Shown: positions 27,214 to 37,936 of the stretch, piece by piece
How the letters are laid out: the number at the start of each line of letters is the position of its first letter
Numbering within the stretch: the stretch's first letter is position 1
From: Methylocella silvestris BL2
GTDB taxonomy: Bacteria > Pseudomonadota > Alphaproteobacteria > Rhizobiales > Beijerinckiaceae
Length of the DNA: 64,000 nucleotides
Assembly: GCF_000021745.1 (NCBI RefSeq)
Contig: NC_011666.1
Coordinates: forward strand, 682,001-746,000
Direction: 5' to 3'
Program-made: the position numbers and the translations under genes
Notes under the pieces: model-generated
Told to the model about the DNA's origin: nothing
Databases searched by the model: none
What the model saw: only the letters and a program-made list of their open reading frames with translations

Positions 27214-29349
27214 TTAGTGCGCCAGCACCGCGAGCAACAGCAGAGCGACGATGTTGGTGATCTTGATCGCCGGGTTCACTGCCGGGCCGGCCGTGTCCTT
27301 GTAAGGGTCGCCGACGGTGTCGCCTGTGACGGAGGCCTTGTGCGCCTCTCCGCCCTTGAAATGCTTGACGCCATCCTTGTCGGTAAACCCGTCCTCAAAG
27401 CTTTTCTTGGCGTTGTCCCAGGCGCCGCCGCCAGAGGTCATCGAGATCGCCACGAACAGGCCATTGACGATGACGCCGAGCAGCGAGGCGCCGAGCGCCG
27501 CGAAGGCGGAGGCGCGCGATCCCGAAATGAGCAGCACGCCGAAATAGACGACGATCGGCGCCAGCACCGGCAGGAGCGAAGGGATAATCATTTCCCGGAT
27601 CGCCGCCTTGGTCAGCATGTCGACGGCGCGGCCGTAATCCGGCCGCTCGGTTCCCAGCATGATGCCGGGCTTTTCCTTGAACTGGCGGCGCACTTCCTCG
27701 ACGACAGAGCCGGCCGCACGGCCGACCGCGGTCATGGCGATGCCGCTGAAAAGATAGGGAATCAGACCGCCGAAGATGAGGCCGGCGACGACATAAGGGT
27801 TGGAGATATCGAAGGAGACCGCTCCCATGCCCTTGAAATAGGGGAACTGGTCGGGGTTTGCGGCGAAATATTCAAGATCATGGCTGTAGGCGTTGAACAG
27901 CACCAGAGCGCCGAGCCCGGCTGAGCCGATGGCGTAGCCCTTGGTCACCGCCTTGGTGGTGTTGCCGACGGCGTCGAGCGCGTCGGTCACCTGCCTCACC
28001 TCCTTTGGCAGCCCGGCCATCTCGGCGATGCCGCCGGCATTGTCCGTGACCGGGCCGAAGGCGTCGAGAGCGACGATCATTCCGGCGAGGCCAAGCATGG
28101 TCGTAACCGCAATCGCGGTGCCGAACAGCCCGGCGAGCTGGCTCGTCGCGATGATGCCGCCGATGATGACGAGCGCCGGAAGCGCGGTCGATTCGAGCGA
28201 GACGGCGAGGCCCTGAATCACATTGGTGCCGTGGCCCGTGACGGAGGCCTGGGCGATCGAGACGACCGGCCGTTTGCCGGTGCCGGTATAATATTCCGTG
28301 ATGACGACGATGCAGCCGGTGACGATCAAGCCGATGAGGCCACACAGGAACAGATGGAACCCGGAAACCGGAACGCCCTTGACCGCCCCGATGGTGCCCC
28401 AGCCGACGGTGAGCGAGGTCGCCAGCGCGAGGCCGATGATGGAGAACAGGCCGGCGGCAATGAGGCCCTTGTAAAGCGCGCCCATGATCGACTGGCTGGC
28501 GTCCAGCTTGACGAAATAAGTTCCGGCGATCGAGGTGACGATGCAGGTCGCGCAGATCGCCAGCGGATAGATCATCGCGCTGTAGAGAACCGGCTGGCCG
28601 ACGAAAAAGATCGCGGCGAGCACCATCGTCGCGACGACCGTTACGGCGTAGGTTTCGAACAAATCCGCCGCCATGCCGGCGCAATCGCCGACATTGTCGC
28701 CGACATTGTCGGCGATCGTGGCGGGATTGCGCGGATCGTCTTCCGGAATGCCGGCCTCAACCTTGCCGACAAGGTCGGCTCCGACGTCGGCGCCCTTGGT
28801 GAAGATGCCGCCGCCAAGACGGGCGAAGATCGAAATCAGCGAGGCGCCGAAGCCCAGCGCGACAAGCGCGTCGATGGTTTCGCGGCTGTTGGCGGCGTGG
28901 CCGAGAGGACCCGTCAGGACATAAAAATAACCGGAGACGCCGAGCAGAGCGAGGCCGGCGACGAGCATTCCGGTCACCGCGCCCGCCTTGAAGGAAATGT
29001 CCAAGCCGTCAGCGAGGGAGCGCGAAGCCGCCTCTGCGGTGCGGACATTGGCGCGCACCGACACATTCATGCCGACGAAGCCGGCCGCGCCCGATAGTAC
29101 TGCGCCAATCAGAAAGCCAAAGGCGATCGCGCCGCCGAGAAAAAACCAGAAGGCGATGAAAATTACCGCGCCGACGAGGGCGATGGTCAGATATTGACGC
29201 TTCAGATAGGCCTGCGCGCCCTCGGCAATCGCGCCGGCGATTTCCTGCATTCGCGCGGAGCCAGCGCTCGCAGCCATGAGTTTGGAGGACGTCACATAGC
29301 CGTAAGCGACGGACAGAAGCCCAGCGAAAATGACAAGCCAAATGGCCAT
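27214..29349 (-). CDS. hppA: Membrane-bound proton-pumping pyrophosphatase, K+-independent type
   Basis: 711 residues with about 16 membrane helices. It hydrolyses pyrophosphate and pumps H+ out of the cytoplasm. The substrate motif [20 protein letters not shown] (187-206) and the second Asp-rich loop [19 protein letters not shown] are intact. The residue that separates the classes is Lys466 in GNTTKA (Ala in K+-dependent enzymes), so this is predicted to be K+-independent. The gene is alone, between thiL and the terminator. Confidence 0.96.
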   Translation of the reverse strand: MAIWLVIFAGLLSVAYGYVTSSKLMAASAGSARMQEIAGAIAEGAQAYLKRQYLTIALVGAVIFIAFWFFLGGAIAFGFLIGAVLSGAAGFVGMNVSVRANVRTAEAASRSLADGLDISFKAGAVTGMLVAGLALLGVSGYFYVLTGPLGHAANSRETIDALVALGFGASLISIFARLGGGIFTKGADVGADLVGKVEAGIPEDDPRNPATIADNVGDNVGDCAGMAADLFETYAVTVVATMVLAAIFFVGQPVLYSAMIYPLAICATCIVTSIAGTYFVKLDASQSIMGALYKGLIAAGLFSIIGLALATSLTVGWGTIGAVKGVPVSGFHLFLCGLIGLIVTGCIVVITEYYTGTGKRPVVSIAQASVTGHGTNVIQGLAVSLESTALPALVIIGGIIATSQLAGLFGTAIAVTTMLGLAGMIVALDAFGPVTDNAGGIAEMAGLPKEVRQVTDALDAVGNTTKAVTKGYAIGSAGLGALVLFNAYSHDLEYFAANPDQFPYFKGMGAVSFDISNPYVVAGLIFGGLIPYLFSGIAMTAVGRAAGSVVEEVRRQFKEKPGIMLGTERPDYGRAVDMLTKAAIREMIIPSLLPVLAPIVVYFGVLLISGSRASAFAALGASLLGVIVNGLFVAISMTSGGGAWDNAKKSFEDGFTDKDGVKHFKGGEAHKASVTGDTVGDPYKDTAGPAVNPAIKITNIVALLLLAVLAH

Positions 29350-29509
29350 CTGTTACCACCCTGCAAATTTTGTTGGGGCTTGGTTTGGAGTCGACGCTCC
29401 GCCCGATGGCTGACATTTACAGAAAGGAGTCAGGGGGCGCAATCGACCAAATCAATCGAAGCTCAAGTTTTCAGAATGACCATAAACTTATTTTAATTCA
29501 AAGACTTAT

Positions 29510-30481
29510 CTAAAAATGGCTGAATGAGGCGCGCTCAAATCGCAGCACCTCGCCTTTTGCGTTGCGGAAGATGGGCGTAACCGCGCCTCGCCGCGCCTGC
29601 CCGATGCGGGTCAGTTTGATTCCCGCGGCTTTGGCGCCCGCCTCCAGCGCCAGCGCTTTTTCAGGGGCGGCGGCGCAAAGGATCTCATAATCGTCGCCGC
29701 CGCAGCAGATCGTCTCGATCAAGGCTGGCTGCGCCTCGAGCGCCGCCCGCGCGGCCTGCGAGAGCGGCAGATCCGCCAGCGCGACATCCGCCGTGAGCCC
29801 GGCGAGGGCGAGCATTTTCGTCAGGTCGCCGGCGAGGCCGTCCGAAACGTCCATCGCCGCGCGCGCATGGTCGCCAAGCGCATCGATGAGGGCGAGACGG
29901 GGCCGCGGCAGCAAATAGCGATCGGCCAGAAAAGCTGCGTTTTCCGCGCCAAGAGCGCCGATCCAGCCCCGATCTTCCTCCCTGTTGAGCCTCAGCCGAA
30001 GGCCAAGCGCGGCGTCGCCGACCGTTCCCGAGACGTACAGCGCATCGCCCGTGAGGGCGGCGTCGCGGCGAACCATGCCTTGCGCCGGGGCCGCGCCAAA
30101 CGCCGTGATCGAAAGCGTCAGCGGTCCCGGCGTCTTGACGGTGTCGCCGCCGAGCAAGGGACAGCCGAAGTCTTGTGCATCCGCGGCAAGGTCGGCGGCA
30201 AAGGCCTTCAGCCAATCCGGCGTCCAATCCGGCGGAAGCGCGAGGCCGAGCAGAAATCCCAGCGGCGCCGCGCCCTTGGCCGCGAGATCGGAGAGATTGA
30301 CGCGCAACGCCTTGCGCGCAATCGCGCCCGGGAGATCATTTTCAAAAAAATGCACCCCGGCGACGAGGAGATCCTTGGTGAGGATCAGCCCGCGGCCCTG
30401 CGGCGCGTTTAGCAGCGCCGCGTCGTCGCGAAGTCCAAGACCCGCCTCTCCCGCGATCGGGGCGAAAAAAGCGGCGATCAA
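29510..30481 (-). CDS. thiL: Thiamine-monophosphate kinase
   Basis: 323 residues. It makes thiamine diphosphate from thiamine monophosphate. Recognised from GLRDDAALL (16-24), LTKDLLVAGVHFF (34-46), the Asp-rich GDTVKTPGPLTLSITAFG and the MDVSDGLAGDL segment near 220. The start is a TTG with TGAGGA four bases upstream. No ATG or GTG is available before the next in-frame stop (TAA). Third gene of ribH-nusB-thiL, 101 bases after nusB. Confidence 0.95.
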   Translation of the reverse strand: MIAAFFAPIAGEAGLGLRDDAALLNAPQGRGLILTKDLLVAGVHFFENDLPGAIARKALRVNLSDLAAKGAAPLGFLLGLALPPDWTPDWLKAFAADLAADAQDFGCPLLGGDTVKTPGPLTLSITAFGAAPAQGMVRRDAALTGDALYVSGTVGDAALGLRLRLNREEDRGWIGALGAENAAFLADRYLLPRPRLALIDALGDHARAAMDVSDGLAGDLTKMLALAGLTADVALADLPLSQAARAALEAQPALIETICCGGDDYEILCAAAPEKALALEAGAKAAGIKLTRIGQARRGAVTPIFRNAKGEVLRFERASFSHF

Positions 30482-30582
30482 TTCGTCCTCAGAGAGGCTC
30501 AGCGGTCGTTCCCCCTCGGCGCGAGCTTATTGTTTAGCGCAGCTTCTTTTCGCAAGACTCTGCAACTTTTGCTGAAATTGCT

Positions 30583-31047
30583 TCAGCGCGGCCGCTCGAA
30601 TTCCTCGGCGCGAAAGCGGCGCGCGAGATGGTCGAGAACGGCGTTGACCATGCCGGATTCCTCGCGCTCGAAGAAAGCGCCGGCGACGTCGACATATTCC
30701 TTGATCGCCACCCGCGCCGGGACGTCGGTCCGCTTTTTCAATTCATAGGCGCCGGCGCGCAAAATCGCGCGCAGCACCGAGTCGATCCGCACCAGCGGCC
30801 AGCCCTCGACCAACGTCTGGTCGATCGCGCGGTCGATCGGCCCCTGATCTGCGAGGACGCCCGAAAGAATATCCTTGAAGAAGGCGAGTTCGGCCGGCTT
30901 ATAAAGCTGACCCTCGACTTCGCCGCCGAGCCAGAAGGATTCGAACTCGGCGCAGGTCTCCTTGAGGCCCTTGTCGGTGACGTCCATCTGATAGAGGGCC
31001 TGGACGGCGGCCAGACGCGCGGCGGAGCGGCCATCGGCGTTGCTCAT
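30583..31047 (-). CDS. nusB: Transcription antitermination factor NusB
   Basis: 154 residues, all-helical RNA-binding protein that joins NusE (S10) at boxA of rRNA operons. [17 protein letters not shown] (9-25), [18 protein letters not shown] (about 100-117) and [20 protein letters not shown] are canonical. Its ATG overlaps the ribH stop (ATGA). Confidence 0.96.
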   Translation of the reverse strand: MSNADGRSAARLAAVQALYQMDVTDKGLKETCAEFESFWLGGEVEGQLYKPAELAFFKDILSGVLADQGPIDRAIDQTLVEGWPLVRIDSVLRAILRAGAYELKKRTDVPARVAIKEYVDVAGAFFEREESGMVNAVLDHLARRFRAEEFERPR

Positions 31048-31538
31048 GAGAGGGCTCCCGCGCGGCGCGCCAGACAGTGAAGCGCGACCGCCGCGCGCGC
31101 GGCGTCGCCGCCCTTGTCGCCGCGATCCGGGTCGGCGCGTTCCTCCGCCTGAGCCTCGGTGTCGACGGTGAGAATGCCGTTGCCGAGCGGAAGCTTGTGC
31201 GCCACGGCCAATTGCATCAAAGCTCGCGCGCTCTCGGCCGCGACGATTTCGAAATGATAGGTCTCGCCCCTGATGACGCAGCCGAGCGCGACGGCTCCCG
31301 CAAAAGGCGCGCCCGCACGCTTGGCCTGATCGGTCGCGATCTCGATAGCGATCGGGATTTCGAGGGCGCCCGGCACGCTGACAAGTTCGTGCGATGCGCG
31401 CGCGCGCTCCAGGGCCGCCTTCGCCCCGGCGAGAAGCATCGCGCCGATCGAATCATAGTAGCGGGCTTCGACGATGAGAAAATGCGCGCCGGCGGCGTTT
31501 TGGTCCAATTCCGTCAAGGACCGTCGCGGTATGGCCAT
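31044..31538 (-). CDS. ribH: 6,7-dimethyl-8-ribityllumazine synthase
   Basis: 164 residues from ATG 31538. It condenses the pyrimidine and butanone intermediates in riboflavin synthesis. Conserved [26 protein letters not shown] (about 53-69), [16 protein letters not shown] with the catalytic His, and [20 protein letters not shown] are visible. An in-frame extension upstream has no homology. ATGA overlap with nusB. Confidence 0.95.
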   Translation of the reverse strand: MAIPRRSLTELDQNAAGAHFLIVEARYYDSIGAMLLAGAKAALERARASHELVSVPGALEIPIAIEIATDQAKRAGAPFAGAVALGCVIRGETYHFEIVAAESARALMQLAVAHKLPLGNGILTVDTEAQAEERADPDRGDKGGDAARAAVALHCLARRAGALS

Positions 31539-31668
31539 CAGCTTGGGGCTCAATAAGCAGGAGAGGCCGCGGGCGATGCCCGATTGGTGTTGGCAGTAGC
31601 AAGGCGGGCCTTTGCGGGCAAGCAAAACCGGCGGCGCGTCTGACGCAGGGCTCCGCGAGGGGCATGGA

Positions 31669-33216
31669 ATGGAGACGGAAATGGCGGCGGAGAGCGCGGA
31701 TCAGGCCGAGGTTTTCGCCTTTCTCGGCGATCCAGCGACCCATGGCTTGCGCGAACCCGTCATCCGTATCGACACGCATGGCGCGTCGGTCTTTCTTGCT
31801 GGCGACGACGTCTACAAGGTGAAGCGGGCGGTGCGGTTTCCCTTCATGGATTTCTCGACCCTTGAGAAACGCAGGCTTGCCTGCGAGGCAGAGATTGAGG
31901 CGAACCGGCGAAACGCGCCGGATCTCTACCTCGGCGTCATTCCGATTTCACGTGAGAGTAATCATCTAAGATTAGGAAAAGGCAGTGAGATTATCGAATG
32001 GGCTGTGCATCTGCGCCGGTTCGATGAAAATCGAACGCTGGATCGCCTCGCGGCGCAGGGACCGCTCGAGCCCAAGATTGCCGCGCAGTTCGGCGAGATG
32101 GTCGCCGCTGCGCATTGCAAGGCGCCCGTTTTTCGTGACAGGAACGCGACCGCGACCTTGCGCGCCCAGATCATCGAAACGGGGCGCGGACTTGCGGACG
32201 CCGGCGATGTTTTTCCGGCTGAAGCCGCCGCGCGCCTCCAAGGCGCCATGCTCGGCGCCTTCGACGACGTCGAGCCGCTGCTGCTGCGCCGGGAAGAGGC
32301 GGGCGACGTCCGCCGCTGCCACGGCGATCTGCATCTGCGCAATATCGTCATGATCGGCGACGCGCCCGTCTTGTTCGACGCGCTTGAGTTCGACGAGAAA
32401 CTGGCGATTTGCGATCGTCTTTACGACCTCGCCTTCCTCCTTATGGATTTTTGGACTCGCGGCCATTTCAGCGAAGCCAATCTGACCATGAACCGCTATC
32501 TCTCGGCGAGCGATTCCCTTGAGGCGCAGCTTTCCGGCCTAAAGGCCCTGCCCGTATTCCTCAGCCTGCGGGCGGCGATCCGCGCCCGGGTGGCGACGCT
32601 CGAACCGTCGCCGTCGCCAGAGACGATCGCGTCGGCCCGCCTTCTGTTTGCGGCGGCCGGTGATTTTCTTGCCTTCGAGGCGCCTCGTCTTGTGGCGATC
32701 GGCGGCAGGTCAGGCACGGGCAAGACGCAGCTCGCGCGTCGGCTCGCCGCCTCGATCGGCCGGCCGCCCGGCGCTGTTCATCTGCGCAGCGACGTCGCGC
32801 GCAAGCGCATGTTCCGCGTATCGGAGCTGGAGCGTCTGCCTCAGGAAGCCTACCAGCCGGAAGCCTCTGTCCCGGTTTACAGCCGCCTTTACGCGCTCGC
32901 GGCGCTGACCCTCAAAACCGGACAGAGCGTCGTCATCGACGCCGCGTTTTTCAAGGAGAGCGAGCGGGCGGACGCCGAGGTCGCGACGGGCGCAGGCGGA
33001 GCATTCCTCGGCCTCTGGCTCGACGCGCCGCTTCAGGCAAGGCTGCAGCGCGTCTCGGCGCGCCATGGCGACGCCTCCGACGCCGGCCCACAGGTGGCTC
33101 TGGCGCAGGAAGACGTTTCCCTTGGCGAAATCAATTGGGTCCGCGTCGACGCCGCGCAGCCGCCCGAACGCGTGGCGCAGGCGGCCCTCGCCGTTCTTCA
33201 GAAGCCCGGCGCGTGA
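31669..33216 (+). CDS. Two-domain kinase: aminoglycoside-phosphotransferase-like plus P-loop kinase
   Basis: 515 residues from ATG 31669; ATG 31681, with GGAGACGGA before it, is also possible. The N-terminal half (about 25-320) is APH-like (COG2187), with the catalytic loop CHGDLHLRN (217-225) and metal-binding FDALEFDE. The C-terminal half (about 340-515) is a P-loop kinase of the COG0645 type, with GGRSGTGKTQL (345-355) and VVIDAAFF. This fusion is common in proteobacteria, but the substrate is unknown. Divergent from ribH. The codon use and base composition match its neighbours. Confidence 0.87.
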   Translation: METEMAAESADQAEVFAFLGDPATHGLREPVIRIDTHGASVFLAGDDVYKVKRAVRFPFMDFSTLEKRRLACEAEIEANRRNAPDLYLGVIPISRESNHLRLGKGSEIIEWAVHLRRFDENRTLDRLAAQGPLEPKIAAQFGEMVAAAHCKAPVFRDRNATATLRAQIIETGRGLADAGDVFPAEAAARLQGAMLGAFDDVEPLLLRREEAGDVRRCHGDLHLRNIVMIGDAPVLFDALEFDEKLAICDRLYDLAFLLMDFWTRGHFSEANLTMNRYLSASDSLEAQLSGLKALPVFLSLRAAIRARVATLEPSPSPETIASARLLFAAAGDFLAFEAPRLVAIGGRSGTGKTQLARRLAASIGRPPGAVHLRSDVARKRMFRVSELERLPQEAYQPEASVPVYSRLYALAALTLKTGQSVVIDAAFFKESERADAEVATGAGGAFLGLWLDAPLQARLQRVSARHGDASDAGPQVALAQEDVSLGEINWVRVDAAQPPERVAQAALAVLQKPGA

Positions 33217-33224
33217 GCGCCGCG

Positions 33225-34805
33225 TTAATGCGTCAGCTCGGCCTTCTTGACGAGCTGGGTGGTCGATTGGCCGGGCGAGAGCTGCGCCAGCACGATCCGC
33301 CCGCCGCGCGCCTTGACGATGTCGCCGCCGACGACCTGATCCTCGCTGTAATCGGCGCCTTTCACCAGAATATCCGGCTGCAGCGCCTTGATCAGATTGA
33401 ACGGCGTGTCTTCGTCGAACAGCACGACCGCGGAGACGCCCTTCAGGGCGCCTATTACGGCGGCGCGCGATTCCTCGTCCTGGATCGGCCGGGTCGGCCC
33501 CTTGAGGCGGCGCACGGAGGCGTCGGAATTCAGGGCCATGATCAGCCTGTCGCAGCTCGCGGCGGCCTGTTTGATGAGCGAAATATGACCCGGATGCAGC
33601 AGATCGAAACAGCCGTTGGCGACGCCGACCGTGAGCTTCTCCTTGGCCCAGGCCCAGCGCTGCGCGACGGCGTCCTCCGCCGTGATGTGGCGCCCGTCAT
33701 TGACGGAGGCCGAGGCGAGCTCGGAGCCAAGCGAGGCGGCAAGCTCCTCCGGCGTGACGCAGGCGGTGCCGACCTTGGCGACGACAATGCCGGCGCCATG
33801 GTTGGCGAGTTTCATCGATTCCAGCATGGAAAGCCCAGAGGCCAGCGAGGCTCCGAGCACCGCGATCACCGTATCGCCGGCGCCGGACACGTCGAACACG
33901 TCCTGCGCCACCGTCGCGAGGTGGATCGGCGGTCCTGACAGCGGAAAGAAGGACATGCCTTTTTCCGACCGCGTCAGCAGGATGTTGGATTCGGTTAACT
34001 CCTGCGCCTGGATCGCTGCGGCAAGCGCCTGCGAATCCGTGTCGCAGGGAAGCCGCGTCGCGGCGCCGAGCTCCTTGCGGTTCGGCGTGATGATGGTCGC
34101 TCCGCGATAGGCGGTGAGGTCGAGGCGCTTTGGATCGACCAGAACTTTCTTTTGCGTGGCGTTGCAGCGATCGATGATCTCGCGCAGCACCCGCAAGGAC
34201 AAAGCGCCCTTGCCGTAATCCGACAGGATGACGATGTCGGCGCGATCGGCGGCGGCGGCGGCGGCGGCGATCAGCCGCTGTTCGACAAGATCGTCATAGG
34301 GCGAGGTGTCTTCCTGATCGACGCGCACGATCTGCTGATGCGCGCCCAGAATGCGCAATTTGCGGGTGGTCGGACGGTCCGCGACGCCGATGAGGCCGGT
34401 CAGATCGACCCGGCCATGGGTCTGAAGGCACGAAATCAAATCGTCCCGCGCGCTATCGAGGCCCGTCAGCCCGACGACGTCGACTGTCGCGCCAAGGGTC
34501 GCCAGATTGGCGACGACATTCGCGGCGCCGCCTGCCACGGATCGTTCGGACAGGGAGCGCACGATTGGAACCGGCGCCTCGGGCGAGATCCGGCTGACGT
34601 CGCCCTGAAGATAACAGTCGAGGATCAAATCGCCGATCACCGCGACGCGGCATTTCGCGAAACGGTCGATGATGGGAATCATTCTGGGCTCCGATCCTGA
34701 GGGAGGAGTCTGCGGCTCCTTGTCCGAGGGTGAACGATGAGCGAGCGGAACAGAAGGGACGGCGCCGTCCATTTTGCCTTGATCATCACGCTCCCGCAAA
34801 TTCAT
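33225..34805 (-). CDS. hldE: Bifunctional heptose-7-phosphate kinase / heptose-1-phosphate adenylyltransferase
   Basis: 526 residues. The enzyme makes ADP-heptose for the LPS inner core. The N-terminal PfkB kinase is seen in VAVIGDLILDCYLQGDVSRI (about 53-72), VAGGAANVVANLATLGATVD and VSGAGDTVIAVLGASLASG. The C-terminal nucleotidyltransferase has GVANGCFDLLHPGHISLIKQ (about 390-409). The ATG at 34805 has a near-ideal GGAGG six bases upstream; ATG 34682 (MIPIIDRF) would give the more usual 485 residues and has GGAG. The pre-domain of ~40 residues is Pro/Ser-rich. Confidence 0.94.
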   Translation of the reverse strand: MNLRERDDQGKMDGAVPSVPLAHRSPSDKEPQTPPSGSEPRMIPIIDRFAKCRVAVIGDLILDCYLQGDVSRISPEAPVPIVRSLSERSVAGGAANVVANLATLGATVDVVGLTGLDSARDDLISCLQTHGRVDLTGLIGVADRPTTRKLRILGAHQQIVRVDQEDTSPYDDLVEQRLIAAAAAAADRADIVILSDYGKGALSLRVLREIIDRCNATQKKVLVDPKRLDLTAYRGATIITPNRKELGAATRLPCDTDSQALAAAIQAQELTESNILLTRSEKGMSFFPLSGPPIHLATVAQDVFDVSGAGDTVIAVLGASLASGLSMLESMKLANHGAGIVVAKVGTACVTPEELAASLGSELASASVNDGRHITAEDAVAQRWAWAKEKLTVGVANGCFDLLHPGHISLIKQAAASCDRLIMALNSDASVRRLKGPTRPIQDEESRAAVIGALKGVSAVVLFDEDTPFNLIKALQPDILVKGADYSEDQVVGGDIVKARGGRIVLAQLSPGQSTTQLVKKAELTH

Positions 34806-34955
34806 GAATTGCCTCCAGATCTTCCGCCAGAACGAAGCGCACGCGCCCCACGCTCTCCGTTCTCCAAACTCTTGTTTTGAAACAAGGCGTTGCTTTGTGC
34901 GATCGCGCCCTTGCAGTGTTTTCCCTATGCACCCGGCGTGCCGCGCGAGGCGGCG

Positions 34956-36134
34956 TCAGGCGCCGATCTTCGGCTCAAAAGCGACCGAGGCCTCGGTCGC
35001 CGCCAGAAATACGTGATAGAGCGAACTTGCCGGCGCATCGGCGATGAGCGGGACGCCGTCCGCGCCGATATGATCGATCCAGCCTCCGGCGAAAGGCCGG
35101 TCGAGGAACGTCCCGCGTAAAGCGCCAATCATCGCCGCGGCAAAGGCTTCCGCCCCCGCGTCGCCCTTGGCGCGCATGGCGACCGCGGCCTTCACCGCTT
35201 CGGTATGCGGCCAAACGCGATGCGCCGACTTTATCACATTCATATCGACGTCGAGCTCGTCGAAAATCAGCCCGTTCGCCGCATGGCCGGCCTGCCGCGC
35301 GACCCGGTAAAGCCGGGCGATCTCAGCGCCAAGATCATCGCCGGCGAGCGCCTCGAATTCGGCCAGCAGCCAGACCCATTCGTAATGATGGCCTGGCTCG
35401 AAAATTCCGCGCTTGGCCGGCTCGTCAGGGAGACTCCAGTCTTCACTGAAATATTCGAGCAGAACGCCCGGCTCGGCGATGAAGAGGCGCGTCTTGAACA
35501 GATCGACGATTTTGCGCGCGCGATCGAGATAGCCGCGCCCGGGCGCCGCCGTTTCCAGAGCAAGATAGGCCTCGAGCAGATGCATGTGAGGGTTCTGGCG
35601 CTTCGATCGGTCCGCGATCGGCGATGCGTCGTAGAGCCCGCCAAAATTCTGGTCCGTCAGGGCTTCGTCGATAAAAGCGATGGTTTCGTCGGCATAGTCG
35701 ATCAGGCGCGCGTCGCCGTTCAGGCGGTATAGCGAGGCGAGGGCGAAGAGAACGAAAGCATGCGCATAGGCGTCCCTGACGCCCGAGGCGACATGCCCCT
35801 CGGGACCGATCGAAAAAGCAAATCCGCCGCGCGGACCGCCCGCATCGCAAAACCGGCCGACAAGCGATTCCATGGCGCTTTCGGCGAGAGGCGCGCCTTC
35901 GTCAAACCAGCCGAGCCGGGCCGCGTGCGAAAAAACGTAAATCTGCCTTGCCTGCACCATGGCGCGGCGGGCGACATCAAGGCGCGGGCGGCCGCTCCAA
36001 TCGAGGCGCTCGTGAAACATGCCAAGCGATCGGTCAAATCCAGCGGTCGCCCACAGCGGGAGAGCTGAATTGGAAAGCCACGCGCGCAGACCGCTCGCGG
36101 CGGCGGCCGCCTCGGCGGAGATGGTTTCGTTCAT
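34956..36134 (-). CDS. AGE-family sugar epimerase/isomerase
   Basis: 392 residues from ATG 36134, which follows AGAGGACG. The (alpha/alpha)6-barrel N-acylglucosamine 2-epimerase family is clear from LGMFHERLDWSGRPRLD (38-54), RQIYVFSHAARLGWFDEGAP, QNPHMHLLEAYLALE and EPGHHYEWVWLLAEFE, with the catalytic His residues. Members interconvert GlcNAc/ManNAc, mannose/fructose or phosphosugars. In Rhizobiales it is often called a mannose-6-phosphate isomerase, which is not demonstrated by sequence. It lies 150 bases upstream of hldE on the same strand, so a role in envelope sugar supply is possible. Confidence 0.87.
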   Translation of the reverse strand: MNETISAEAAAAASGLRAWLSNSALPLWATAGFDRSLGMFHERLDWSGRPRLDVARRAMVQARQIYVFSHAARLGWFDEGAPLAESAMESLVGRFCDAGGPRGGFAFSIGPEGHVASGVRDAYAHAFVLFALASLYRLNGDARLIDYADETIAFIDEALTDQNFGGLYDASPIADRSKRQNPHMHLLEAYLALETAAPGRGYLDRARKIVDLFKTRLFIAEPGVLLEYFSEDWSLPDEPAKRGIFEPGHHYEWVWLLAEFEALAGDDLGAEIARLYRVARQAGHAANGLIFDELDVDMNVIKSAHRVWPHTEAVKAAVAMRAKGDAGAEAFAAAMIGALRGTFLDRPFAGGWIDHIGADGVPLIADAPASSLYHVFLAATEASVAFEPKIGA

Positions 36135-36297
36135 CGTCCTCTTTTCTTCGATGGCGGCGCATGCAGGCACGATCTCACAAACTCCCTGAAACGGGGGGTC
36201 CGAACAACCCCGCGGGACCACACACCTCCCTGATTGAATTTTGATGACCAAATCGCGCTGAGATCACGACGATTTTGGATTTCATCTATCTTTTCGT

Positions 36298-37836
36298 TCA
36301 CGCAGCGCGCAACAGGCGCGTCGCGTCGACACGATAGGACAAGGCTTCGGCGAGATGAATGGCGCCGACGGTCGTCGCGCCATCGAGATCGGCGATGGTG
36401 CGGGCGAGTTTCAGCACGCGATGGAAGCCGCGCGCCGAGAGCCGCAGCCGCTCCGACGCCTCCTGCACGAGCTTGAGGCCGCTGGCGTCCGGCTGCGCCG
36501 CCTGTTCGATGACGGCGGCAGGCGCCGCCGCATTCGATCCGACATTCTTGAGGCCCATCGCCGCATAGCGAGCGCGCTGGATGTCGCGCGCGGCGCCGAC
36601 GCGCGCGGCGACCTCGGCCGATCCTTCGGACGGCGGCGGCAACATCAGATCGGCGGCGGCGACGGCCGGCGCCTCGACATGAAGATCGATGCGGTCGAGC
36701 AGAGGTCCCGAGATCCGCGTCTGATATTGCGCCATGCAGCGCTCATTGGGCTGGCGGTGACAGGAAAAGCCGAGATCCATGGCGTGACCGCAACGGCAGG
36801 GGTTCATCGCCGCGACAAGCTGGAAACGCGCCGGATAGACCGTGCGATGCGCCGCGCGGGCGATGGCGACCTCGCCCGTCTCCAGCGGCTGGCGCAGACT
36901 GTCCAGCGCCTGAGCCTGAAATTCCGGCAGTTCGTCGAGAAAGAGAACGCCGTGATGCGCCAGCGAAATCTCGCCGGGCCGCGCTCGCGCGCCGCCGCCA
37001 ACGAGCGCCGCCATCGAGGCGGAATGATGCGGCGCGCGGAACGGGCGCTGGTCCGTCAGCGCCCCGCCGGCAAGATCGCCGGCGATCGAGTGAATGAGCG
37101 AGACTTCGAGCAGTTCGGCGGGCGTCAGAGGCGGCAGGATCGAGGGAAGCCGCGCCGCCAGCATCGATTTGCCGGCCCCCGGCGGCCCGTTGAACAGGAG
37201 ATTATGGCCGCCGGCGGCGGCGATTTCGAGCGCGCGCTTGGCGCTCTCCTGCCCTTTGACGTCGCGCAGATCCGGCAGCGCGCTACTGACTGCGCGCACG
37301 CCCGGCCGTGGCCGGGCCATGACCTGCGTTCCCTTGAAATGATTGACCAGCTGGATCAGCGAGATTGGCGCCAGCACGTCGAGATCCTGCCCGGCCCACG
37401 CCGCCTCGGGTCCGCAGTCATGCGGGCAGATCAGGCCGTGCCCGCGCGCATTGGCGGCGATGGCTGCCGGCAACACGCCGGCCACGGCCGTGATTGCGCC
37501 ATCGAGCGCAAGTTCGCCGAGCACGGTGTAATTTTGCAGGGCGTCGGGCGCGATCGCCCCGATCGCCGCCATGATGCCGAGCGCGATTGGCAGATCGTAA
37601 TGGCTGCCTTCCTTTGGAAGGTCGGCCGGCGCGAGGTTGACGGTGATGCGCTTGGCCGGCAAGGCCAGGCCCGAGGAATTCAGCGCCGCGCGCACTCGCT
37701 CGCGTGATTCAGCGACCGCTTTATCGCCAAGGCCGACCACAGTGAAAACGACATTGCCATTGGCGATTTGCACCTGCACGTCGACCGGCCGGGCATCAAC
37801 CCCCTCGAACGCTACCGTCGCGACCCTGACGACCAT
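36298..37836 (-). CDS. comM: ComM/YifB family AAA+ helicase-like ATPase
   Basis: 512 residues. N-terminal Lon-protease-like fold (1-170), a Mg-chelatase-type AAA+ core with Walker A GPPGAGKS (217-224) and Walker B LFLDELPE (about 300), then a zinc-like Cys cluster (NPCRCG, CHRQ) and a C-terminal helical domain (LSARGFHRVLKLARTIADLD). ComM is known in competent bacteria as a branch-migration helicase during natural transformation. It is broadly conserved in Rhizobiales, and no competence genes are nearby. Confidence 0.93.
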   Translation of the reverse strand: MVVRVATVAFEGVDARPVDVQVQIANGNVVFTVVGLGDKAVAESRERVRAALNSSGLALPAKRITVNLAPADLPKEGSHYDLPIALGIMAAIGAIAPDALQNYTVLGELALDGAITAVAGVLPAAIAANARGHGLICPHDCGPEAAWAGQDLDVLAPISLIQLVNHFKGTQVMARPRPGVRAVSSALPDLRDVKGQESAKRALEIAAAGGHNLLFNGPPGAGKSMLAARLPSILPPLTPAELLEVSLIHSIAGDLAGGALTDQRPFRAPHHSASMAALVGGGARARPGEISLAHHGVLFLDELPEFQAQALDSLRQPLETGEVAIARAAHRTVYPARFQLVAAMNPCRCGHAMDLGFSCHRQPNERCMAQYQTRISGPLLDRIDLHVEAPAVAAADLMLPPPSEGSAEVAARVGAARDIQRARYAAMGLKNVGSNAAAPAAVIEQAAQPDASGLKLVQEASERLRLSARGFHRVLKLARTIADLDGATTVGAIHLAEALSYRVDATRLLRAA

Positions 37837-37936
37837 GACGTGAACTCATCCCTCAGTTTCAGAAGGGTAGCGGAGACGGCGCAGCGAATCAAGAACAACT
37901 CATGAACAAAGCGCCAATTATCAGCGCGCGGATTTT

